DNA of 9,633 nt from Pseudomonadota bacterium (lineage in GTDB: Bacteria > Pseudomonadota > Alphaproteobacteria > ATCC43930 > CGMCC-115725), in NCBI GenBank assembly GCA_021790295.1, contig JAJYIC010000070.1:1-9633 (forward strand), given 5' to 3'. Position 1 is the stretch's first letter. Each line of letters opens with the position of its first letter. Positions 1 to 5,749 of this stretch are shown piece after piece. Under the pieces are notes generated by a model, which did no database searches, was not told the DNA's origin, and was given only the letters and a program-made list of their open reading frames with translations. A program made the translations under genes and the position numbers.

Positions 1-375
1 GAAGAGGCCGAAGTTCTTCTGATCGACACCGCGGGGCGGTTGCAAAACAAGGCCGCTCTCATGGAGGAGTTGAAAAAGATCGCGCGCGTCCTCAAAAAGC
101 TCGATTCGACGGCGCCGCATTCGGTCCTTCTCGTTCTCGACGCGACGACGGGCCAGAACGCCCTTTCCCAGGCCGAGGTTTTCCGCGAGATGGTGGGGGT
201 CACCGGGATCGTGATGACAAAGCTCGACGGCACCGCGAAAGGCGGGGTTCTCGTCTCTCTCGCCGAAAAATACGGGATCCCGATCCATGCCTTGGGGGTC
301 GGCGAAAGCGCCGAGGACCTGCGCCCGTTCGAGGCTCCGGCTTTTGCCCGAAGCCTTGTCGGGCTCGATTCCTAG
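1..375 (+). CDS. ftsY: FtsY, signal recognition particle receptor GTPase (C-terminal part, 5' end outside window)
   Basis: The last 124 residues of FtsY, the membrane-associated GTPase that docks signal-recognition-particle/ribosome complexes at the inner membrane for co-translational insertion. The reading frame is open from base 1, so the gene starts upstream of the window. Visible SRP-GTPase motifs are DTAGR (partial residues 10-13, G3), the LDATTGQNA segment (47-54) that contacts the partner GTPase, TKLDGTAKGG (73-82, G4 and following loop), and the closing segment GVGESAEDLRPFE (99-111) typical of FtsY. FtsY is preferred over Ffh because the chain ends shortly after the DLRPF segment and lacks the methionine-rich M domain. 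The next gene is convergent and starts its stop codon only 15 bases away, with no obvious terminator between them. The family is certain; only the missing N-terminus is unknown. Confidence 0.96.
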   Translation, partial: EEAEVLLIDTAGRLQNKAALMEELKKIARVLKKLDSTAPHSVLLVLDATTGQNALSQAEVFREMVGVTGIVMTKLDGTAKGGVLVSLAEKYGIPIHALGVGESAEDLRPFEAPAFARSLVGLDS

Positions 376-390
376 CCTCGCATCCGCCGC

Positions 391-648
391 TCAGCGCGGC
401 AGGAGAAGATCGGCGAGGATGCGCAAGAGTTCGACATAGCTGCGCAAAAGGATGGCCGCTATGGCGCCCGCGGCGAGACCGGCGAAAAGCCAGATCGCGC
501 CATGACCGGATAGGGTCGCCAAAGTTCCGGCGGCGAAAATGAGAAGGCCGACGGCGAGTGAAAGCGAGCCGCCGTGACGGCGCAAAAGGCGCACCGCAGG
601 GTAAGGCCGGTCCGCGCTTTCGGGCGGCGGGAAATCGGGTTGCGGCAT
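391..648 (-). CDS. Small two-helix membrane protein, function unknown
   Basis: An 85-residue protein beginning with a proline-rich cytosolic-looking stretch (residues 1-25, PQPDFPPPE then basic RLLRRH). Two hydrophobic segments follow, at about residues 28-47 and 51-68, joined by a short SGHG turn, and then a tail with a YVELLRILADLLLPR amphipathic end. This predicts a helical-hairpin inner-membrane protein. I do not recognise a family. The ATG start was chosen because it lies 26 bases after the stop of the upstream same-strand gene, giving a compact group. The frame remains open further upstream but would overlap that gene. The ribosome-binding site is poor, which suggests coupling to the upstream gene. 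It converges on ftsY. It could be an assembly or regulatory partner of the flavoprotein group, but nothing in the sequence proves that. Confidence 0.7.
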   Translation of the reverse strand: MPQPDFPPPESADRPYPAVRLLRRHGGSLSLAVGLLIFAAGTLATLSGHGAIWLFAGLAAGAIAAILLRSYVELLRILADLLLPR

Positions 649-674
649 AGGGGTTCTTTTGCGCCCGGTTTGCC

Positions 675-1184
675 TCAAGCGGGCGCGACGAGCCGCGCCG
701 TCAAAGGCTTCAACACCCGCACGCCGGGACGCCCCTTGAGCCTTTCCGCCTCTTCCCGCCGCGCCAGCACGGCGATCGCGCGGCGCTCGACGCTCCGGTC
801 GAGACCGGCCGCATCGAGCCAGAGGAGAGGCAAAGGCGCTTCGGCGCCCTCCTCGACGACGACCAAAGCCCCCGCCGGCGGCACCTCGGGGGTGGCGTCG
901 AGGCCGGTGAAGAGGTTTCTGTGCCAATGGCTCATGCGGTTTCTCCATTCCCCGGTGCCGCCGGGACCGGCCTTGGCGCGGTAAGGGGCGCTCGCAAACA
1001 CCTGCGGCCCCGAAACCTGATGGATCGCGACAAAAGGGGAGGGATGCGGGGAAAGCGACTCGAACCTTTGCGAAGCCTCTATCCCCGGTATCGAAAGCAG
1101 AACCTTCATGTGTTGAAGATACCAGGCGTCCCACTCGGCCCGCATTTGCGGTTGATCGAGCGCCATCTCGACCATGTAGATCAT
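675..1184 (-). CDS. Putative dimeric alpha/beta-barrel (EthD-like) small protein
   Basis: A 169-residue soluble protein. The N-terminal half (MIYMVEMALD, then WDAWYLQHM at 18-26 and LLSIPGIEASQRFE at 29-42) has the strand / conserved Trp-Tyr-His helix / 'IPGI..SQRF' strand pattern of ferredoxin-like dimeric alpha/beta-barrel proteins such as EthD and related DUFs. A second repeat-like section covers about residues 105-165 (ALVVVEEG ... RPGVRVLKPL). Its ATG overlaps the stop of the upstream flavoprotein in an ATGA (1181-1184), with a good GGGGAG Shine-Dalgarno at 1192-1197, so the two are almost certainly translated together. Such barrels often bind or process small aromatic or lactone intermediates in catabolic pathways, but no substrate can be read here. 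The fold assignment is an inference from pattern and not a confirmed match. Confidence 0.75.
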   Translation of the reverse strand: MIYMVEMALDQPQMRAEWDAWYLQHMKVLLSIPGIEASQRFESLSPHPSPFVAIHQVSGPQVFASAPYRAKAGPGGTGEWRNRMSHWHRNLFTGLDATPEVPPAGALVVVEEGAEAPLPLLWLDAAGLDRSVERRAIAVLARREEAERLKGRPGVRVLKPLTARLVAPA

Positions 1185-2599
1185 CGCTTTTCTCCCCTGA
1201 TCTTCGAGGCGGCGTCTTCGGCCGCGCGCAAGCCGAAGACGGCGGCCTTGGCGAGCCCTCCGACATAGCCGGCGTAAGGCCCGCCGTCGATCCCTCCGGT
1301 GGTCGAGCCGGCGGCATAAAGCCCGGGTATGGCTTGGCCGTCCTCGCGCAAAACCCGGCCCGCCGCGTCGATCTTGAGCCCCCCCATCGTGTAGGTGATG
1401 CCCGCGCAAAGAGGGATCGCGAAAAAGGGCGGGGTCGCGATCGGCATCGGCCAATAACGCTCGCTGCTGCGGGAGGGCGCAAGCGCGGCGAAATCGCCTT
1501 TCTCGCAGGCGGCGTTGTAGAGGGCGAGGGTCAGTGCGAGGCCTTCGCCGTCGATCCCCGCAAGCCGCGCCAACTCGGGTATCGCCAGGGCGCGGTGAAT
1601 GGTGCCTGCGGCCCGCGCCAGCTCCGGGTTTGCCGGGATCCGCGCCGAACGGCCGGGGCCGTCCCAGATTTGCGCATCGAAAACGACCGAGGCTTCCAAA
1701 GGCGCGGGGGAACGGGCGATCCCGTTGGCCATAAAGATGCCGCCCTCTCCCTCGTCGAGGATGCGCCTGCCCCCTCTATCGACGACGATCCCCGCGGAAG
1801 CGATGGCGTCGAGTTCGGGATAAGGCCAAACGCGATCGTTGGAAAAAGCGTCGCGGCATAAGAGATGCCCGTAAAAGCAATCGAGAGGGCTCGTCGCCGC
1901 CCCGGCTTCGCGCGCCATGCTGAGGCCGTCGCCGGTTCCGGTCGCCGCCCCGCGCTGCTTCAGCATCTGCGGAAAGGGCGTGATGTGGCGGCGCAAAAGC
2001 TCTGGATCGCCCTGAAACCCGCCGTCGGCGAGGATCACGGCATGCGCCTCGAAGCGCCGGGAGGCTCCGCCTTCTTCCGCTTCGAGCCCGGCGCAAACGC
2101 CCCCTTTCATGACGAGCGAGCGCGCCCGCGTGGCGAGACGAAGGCTCCCGCCCTTTTGCCGCAGTCTCTCGGCAAGAAGGCGAAGCAAAACGTCGGGCCC
2201 GCGGCCGCGCCAATCGAGCCCCGCCGTCAAAGGGCGCGGCGGCGCCATCATCCAGTTCTGCCAGGAGGCCTTGCCCGCGCGTATGAAACGGCCGCCTTGC
2301 AGGGCGAGCCAATCGATCGCACGGGCGGCCTCGCGCACCAGCACCTCTTCGAGGGCGGGATCGGTAAAGCCGCGCGTGTTGTAGAGGACCGCCCTGCGCA
2401 GGGCCTCTTCCGGTTCCTTGGGGTCGGTATAGGCGATATGGATGATGCCGCCCGACCAACGGCTGTTGCAGGGATAGGAGGGCTCGCTCCCCTTTTCGAG
2501 AACCGCGACGCGAAGCCCGAGTTCGGCCGCGCGCACGCCCGCAACCATGCCGGCAAGCCCGCCGCCCACGACCGCCAGATCGAAATCGTTCTCGTCCAT
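1181..2599 (-). CDS. FAD-dependent dehydrogenase, fumarate reductase/ketosteroid-dehydrogenase flavoprotein type
   Basis: A 472-residue flavoenzyme. The N-terminal Rossmann ADP-binding motif VVGGGLAGMVAG is at residues 10-21, with the acidic ribose ligand E35 in VAVLEKG. An ILADGGFQGD segment (189-198), a GAATGTGDGLSMAREAGA stretch (217-234) and YTMGGLKID (403-411) follow. The C-terminal FAD-closing segment GLYAAGSTTGG/GGPYAGYVGGLAKA lies at 427-452. This order is diagnostic of the FAD_binding_2 family (fumarate reductase, 3-ketosteroid dehydrogenase, tricarballylate dehydrogenase). The His that precedes TMGG in fumarate reductases is absent here (ITYTMGG), so fumarate reduction is unlikely and the substrate is open. 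No signal peptide or haem motif is present. The ATG at 2599 is preferred over one 39 bases upstream because GGAAGGGGAAGGAG directly precedes it. It is the first gene of a minus-strand group, divergent from tenA. Confidence 0.88.
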   Translation of the reverse strand: MDENDFDLAVVGGGLAGMVAGVRAAELGLRVAVLEKGSEPSYPCNSRWSGGIIHIAYTDPKEPEEALRRAVLYNTRGFTDPALEEVLVREAARAIDWLALQGGRFIRAGKASWQNWMMAPPRPLTAGLDWRGRGPDVLLRLLAERLRQKGGSLRLATRARSLVMKGGVCAGLEAEEGGASRRFEAHAVILADGGFQGDPELLRRHITPFPQMLKQRGAATGTGDGLSMAREAGAATSPLDCFYGHLLCRDAFSNDRVWPYPELDAIASAGIVVDRGGRRILDEGEGGIFMANGIARSPAPLEASVVFDAQIWDGPGRSARIPANPELARAAGTIHRALAIPELARLAGIDGEGLALTLALYNAACEKGDFAALAPSRSSERYWPMPIATPPFFAIPLCAGITYTMGGLKIDAAGRVLREDGQAIPGLYAAGSTTGGIDGGPYAGYVGGLAKAAVFGLRAAEDAASKIRGEKR

Positions 2600-2761
2600 C
2601 TCCTTCCCCTTCCGGCCGAGGCCCGGCGTTCGAGGCATATCACGGCGCGGGGAGTGAGGCGACGGCGGCGATGGGGCTTCCGGCGCGGGCGAGGAGAAGC
2701 CTCTGCCGCTCCTCTTGCGGCGGCCGGGCGCGGGCGCGAAAGTGCCGGGCTCGCCCGCGAC

Positions 2762-2769
2762 AAGGAGGG
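2762..2769 (+). promoter_or_regulatory. Strong ribosome-binding site of tenA
   Basis: AAGGAGGG lies four bases before the ATG at 2774. It is a near-perfect Shine-Dalgarno sequence and fixes the tenA start, although the same frame is open for about 900 bases upstream, antisense to the flavoprotein gene. The 174 bases between the two divergent starts (2600-2773) are very GC-rich. I find no sigma-70-like promoter there and no recognisable TPP riboswitch (THI-box) core. Confidence 0.8.
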
Positions 2770-2773
2770 CGCC

Positions 2774-3442
2774 ATGCGCCACTTTTTCGACGAAGCCTCC
2801 GAGCGCACCCGGGCGCTCCAGGCGATGATCGCCGAACTTCCCTTCTTGAAAGAGCTTGGCGAGGGCACTCTCAGCCGCGAGCGTTTCGCCTTTTACATCC
2901 TTTCCGACGCGCTTTATCTCGGGGCGTTTTCGCGCGCTCTCGCGCTTGCCGCGGCAAAAGCGCCCGAGTCTGCGGCAATGGAGTTTTTCGCCGGTTCGGC
3001 CTTGGGCGCGCTTGCCGTCGAGCGCGCTCTTCACGAACGTTATCTCGAGGAATTCGGGATCGGCAAAGGCGCTCTCGCCGCGGCCGAACCCGCCCCCGAT
3101 TGCCTGGCTTATGCGAATTTTCTCCTCGCCACCGCAAACAACGAACCCTTCGCTGTTCTCGTTGCGGCGCTTCTGCCCTGCTTTTCGATCTATTGGGAAG
3201 TGGGCTCGGCCATCAAGCGCCTGGCGGAGCCGCAAAACCCTTACCGCTCCTGGATCGAAACCTATGCCGATCCGCGCTTTGGCGCCTCGGTCGAAAGGAT
3301 CATCGCGATTGCCGACGGCGAGGCGGCAAAAGCGCCTCATCTGCGTCAGAGGATGCTCGACGCCTTTACCCAGGCGGCGCGTTACGAATGGCTTTTCTGG
3401 GACGGCGCCTATCGCCTTCGCCGCTGGCCCGACGGGTCCTAG
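2774..3442 (+). CDS. tenA: TenA family aminopyrimidine aminohydrolase / thiaminase II
   Basis: A 222-residue all-helical TenA/PqqC-fold protein, the usual length for the family. TenA hydrolyses 4-amino-5-aminomethyl-2-methylpyrimidine (a thiamine breakdown product) to HMP for thiamine salvage, and can also cleave thiamine. The key residues of the Bacillus enzyme have clear counterparts: Asp45 in YILSDALYL, Tyr113 in LAYANF, the catalytic Cys136 in ALLPCFSIYWEVG, and Glu205 in RYEWLFWD. This argues for an active classical (Cys-type) TenA rather than TenA_E or PqqC. It stands alone on the plus strand; no other thi gene is in the window and no THI-box is visible upstream, so thiamine control is not evident. 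Its TAG stop shares the palindrome CTAG with the stop of the convergent GMC gene. Salvage of a different amine-bearing heterocycle is a possible alternative role. Confidence 0.9.
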   Translation: MRHFFDEASERTRALQAMIAELPFLKELGEGTLSRERFAFYILSDALYLGAFSRALALAAAKAPESAAMEFFAGSALGALAVERALHERYLEEFGIGKGALAAAEPAPDCLAYANFLLATANNEPFAVLVAALLPCFSIYWEVGSAIKRLAEPQNPYRSWIETYADPRFGASVERIIAIADGEAAKAPHLRQRMLDAFTQAARYEWLFWDGAYRLRRWPDGS

Positions 3443-5088
3443 AACGCCCGAACCGTCCCGCTTTTGCGCTCTTCGCGGATCATCGCCGCGCCTTTCTCGG
3501 CGATCATGATGGCGGGAGCGTTGGTGTTGCCCGAGGTGATCGCCGGCATGATCGAAGCGTCGGCGACGCGCAAACCTTCGAGGCCCAAGACGCGCAGGCG
3601 TTCGTCGACCACGGCCTCACCGTCGCTCCCCATCTTGCAGGTGCCGACGGGGTGAAAGATCGTGGTGCCGATCTCGCCCGCGGCGCGCGCCAGTTCCTCG
3701 TCGCTTTTGACCTCGAGGCCGGGGCGGAACTCTTCGGGCGCAAAACGCTGAAGCGCGGGCTGGGCGCAGATGCGGCGCGTCAAACGGATCGCATCCGCCG
3801 CAACCCTGCGGTCGGCAAGAGCGGAAAGATAGTTGGGCCTGATCGCGGGATGCGCCTTCGGGTCTGCCGAGCGTATCCTCACGCTGCCGCGGCTTTCCGG
3901 GCGCAGATTGCACACCGAGGCGGTAAAAGCCGGAAAAGGGTGGAGAGGCTCGCCGAATTTGTCGAGAGAGAGCGGCTGCACGTGGTATTCGAGGTTCGGC
4001 GTCTCGCGCGAGGGATCGCTTCTCGCAAACGCGCCGAGTTGGCTCGGCGCCATGGTCAGGGGACCGCGTTTCAAGAGCGCGTATTGGAGCGCCATAAAGG
4101 CGCGCCCCCAAAGGCTGTTCGCGCTTTCGTTGAGGGTCTTCGTGTTCCCTACCTTGTAGACGGTGCGGATCTGGAGATGGTCCTGAAGGTTCTCTCCGAC
4201 CCCGGGAAGGGCGTGAAGGAGGGGGATGCCGAGTTCCCGCAAAAGCGAGGCCGGCCCCACCCCGGAAAGCTCGAGAAGCTGCGGCGAACCAATCGCCCCC
4301 GCGGCGAGGATGACTTCGCCTTCGGCCGCGGCATAAGCCTCGGCGCCTTTGTAGGAAAAGGCGACGCCTGTGGCGCGCTTTCCCTCGAAACGGATCCGGG
4401 ACGCCTCGGCCCCGGTCAAGACGAGGAGATTGGCGCGCTCCTTGACCGGCTTCAGAAAGGCCTTTGCCGTGTTCCAGCGCACCCCGCGCTTCTGGTTGAC
4501 CTCGAAATAGCCGCAGCCTTCGTTGTCGCCGCGGTTGAAATCCTCGGTTGCGGGTATCCCCGCCTCCGCCGCCGCCGCGCGGAAGGCGTCGAGGATCTCC
4601 CAGGACAGGCGCATCGGCTCGACCCGCCACTCGCCGCCCGCGCCGTGAAAGGCGTCGGCGCCGGCGAAATGGTCCTCGCTTTTCTTGAAATAAGGGAGAA
4701 CCTCCTCCCATCCCCAACCGCGATTGCCGAGCTGCCGCCAGCCGTCGTAATCGCGCGCCTGGCCGCGCATGTAGATCATGCCGTTGATCGAGGATGAGCC
4801 GCCGAGGACGCGCCCGCGCGGATAGGAAAGCGCGCGTCCCCCAAGCCGTTCTTCGGCTTCGGTTTTGAAGCACCAGTCGGTGCGCGGGTTGTTCTGGGTA
4901 TAAAGATAGCCGATCGGAATGTGGATCCAGATGTAATTGTCTTTGCCGCCTGCTTCGAGCAGAAGCACCCGAGTCCCGGCGTCGGCGGAAAGGCGGTTGG
5001 CGAGAACGCAACCCGCCGAGCCGGCGCCGACGATGACGTAATCGAAGCGTCCGATCTCCTGCCCTGCCGCCGCTTTCGGGGCCGCCAT
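3439..5088 (-). CDS. GMC family FAD-dependent alcohol/choline dehydrogenase-like oxidoreductase
   Basis: A 549-residue flavoprotein of the glucose-methanol-choline family, which oxidises primary alcohols to aldehydes using FAD. It shows the N-terminal FAD motif YVIVGAGSAGCVLANRLS (17-34), GMC signature 1 around YPRGRVLGGSSSINGMIYMRG (89-109), signature 2 AAGAIGSPQLLELSGVGP (262-279), and a C-terminal active-site part with His479 in FHPVGTCKMG and Asn521/Asn523 in SGNTNAPAIMIAEKG. This matches the choline dehydrogenase/alkanol dehydrogenase (BetA/AlkJ-like) branch; the actual alcohol cannot be told. No signal peptide is seen. The ATG at 5088 is 16 bases after the pgsA stop and is preferred to an in-frame TTG at 5112 that would overlap pgsA. 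It lies last in the uvrC-pgsA direction and may be co-transcribed, although its function is unrelated. Confidence 0.92.
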   Translation of the reverse strand: MAAPKAAAGQEIGRFDYVIVGAGSAGCVLANRLSADAGTRVLLLEAGGKDNYIWIHIPIGYLYTQNNPRTDWCFKTEAEERLGGRALSYPRGRVLGGSSSINGMIYMRGQARDYDGWRQLGNRGWGWEEVLPYFKKSEDHFAGADAFHGAGGEWRVEPMRLSWEILDAFRAAAAEAGIPATEDFNRGDNEGCGYFEVNQKRGVRWNTAKAFLKPVKERANLLVLTGAEASRIRFEGKRATGVAFSYKGAEAYAAAEGEVILAAGAIGSPQLLELSGVGPASLLRELGIPLLHALPGVGENLQDHLQIRTVYKVGNTKTLNESANSLWGRAFMALQYALLKRGPLTMAPSQLGAFARSDPSRETPNLEYHVQPLSLDKFGEPLHPFPAFTASVCNLRPESRGSVRIRSADPKAHPAIRPNYLSALADRRVAADAIRLTRRICAQPALQRFAPEEFRPGLEVKSDEELARAAGEIGTTIFHPVGTCKMGSDGEAVVDERLRVLGLEGLRVADASIMPAITSGNTNAPAIMIAEKGAAMIREERKSGTVRAF

Positions 5089-5104
5089 CGCCCTTTTCCG
5101 GCGG

Positions 5105-5716
5105 CTAGGCAAGGCGCTCGGATTTGGAGGATTTGGCCCCCCTGAGGCGCCTCCCGCCGGCGCGGGCCATGTGCAAAAGCCCCGCGCGCAGATAATCGTA
5201 ACCGGTAACGAGGGTGAGAAGAGCCGCCACCCACAAAAGGCCCGCCCCGAGTGTCCTCAAAGGCAGGACCTGCGGCCCGGCGTCGCCGATGATCAGAACC
5301 CCGATCGCCGTCATCTGGATCACCGTCTTCCATTTCGCCAGACGCGAAACCGGCACGCCGACCCGGATCCCGGCAAGATATTCGCGCAAGCCCGAAACCA
5401 GAATCTCGCGGCAAAGGATGACGAGAGCCGGCAACAGCGCCCCTTCCGGAAGCCGGCCAAAGGCGGTCAGCATCAAAAGGGTGGCGGAGACGAGGAGCTT
5501 GTCGGCGATCGGGTCGAGAAAGCGGCCGATGTCCGATTGCTGCTTCCAGCGCCGCGCCAGCCGCCCGTCGAGCCAGTCGGTAAGCCCTGCGGTCGAAAAA
5601 AGGGCGCAAGCAAACCAGCGCGCCGTCTCGCCCGGTATGTAAAAGCTGGCGACGAGCGCCGGGATGACGAGGATGCGCGAGAGGGTGAGAAGGTTGGGAA
5701 GGCTTCTTAAGGGCAC
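5105..5716 (-). CDS. pgsA: CDP-diacylglycerol--glycerol-3-phosphate 3-phosphatidyltransferase
   Basis: A 203-residue integral membrane enzyme that transfers the phosphatidyl group from CDP-diacylglycerol to glycerol-3-phosphate. It forms phosphatidylglycerol phosphate, the committed step to phosphatidylglycerol and cardiolipin. The complete CDP-alcohol phosphotransferase motif is visible: Asp47, Asp50-Gly51, Ala54-Arg55, Gly64, Asp68, Asp72 (DWLDGRLARR then DIGRFLDPIADK). Several hydrophobic helices surround it, and the chain starts with the family-typical NLLTLSRILVIPAL. The start is GTG (5714-5716), with a GGAG-type ribosome-binding site a few bases upstream. It follows uvrC by 33 bases; uvrC-pgsA is a widespread pair in proteobacteria. 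The basic tail (RAGGRRLRGAKSSKSERLA) is probably cytoplasmic. Confidence 0.95.
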   Translation of the reverse strand: MPLRSLPNLLTLSRILVIPALVASFYIPGETARWFACALFSTAGLTDWLDGRLARRWKQQSDIGRFLDPIADKLLVSATLLMLTAFGRLPEGALLPALVILCREILVSGLREYLAGIRVGVPVSRLAKWKTVIQMTAIGVLIIGDAGPQVLPLRTLGAGLLWVAALLTLVTGYDYLRAGLLHMARAGGRRLRGAKSSKSERLA

Positions 5717-5749
5717 GCTTCGCTCCGGGCCGGAAAGGCCGTTTTCATC

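Noticed and set aside
2600..2773. TPP riboswitch upstream of tenA.
   Set aside because: No CTGAGA or thi-box core is found in the 174-base divergent gap, which is almost pure GC-rich spacer.
2600..3340. N-terminal extension of the flavoprotein frame upstream of 2599.
   Set aside because: It runs antisense through tenA and precedes a normal FAD-binding N-terminus. The ATG at 2599 has the purine-rich Shine-Dalgarno sequence.
3431..3457. GACGG / CCGTC inverted repeat across the tenA/GMC convergent stops.
   Set aside because: It is a five-pair stem with a 17-base loop and no T-run, too weak to call a terminator.
2671..4797. A 708-codon plus-strand frame across tenA and antisense to the GMC gene.
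   Set aside because: It is out of frame with tenA and opposite a clear GMC oxidoreductase; the arginine- and alanine-rich translation has no family character.
5717..5749. Hairpin GGCC-GGAAA-GGCC followed by GTTTT between uvrC and pgsA.
   Set aside because: The stem is only four pairs. The T-run lies on the plus strand, the wrong side for the minus-strand transcript, so it is not supported as a terminator.
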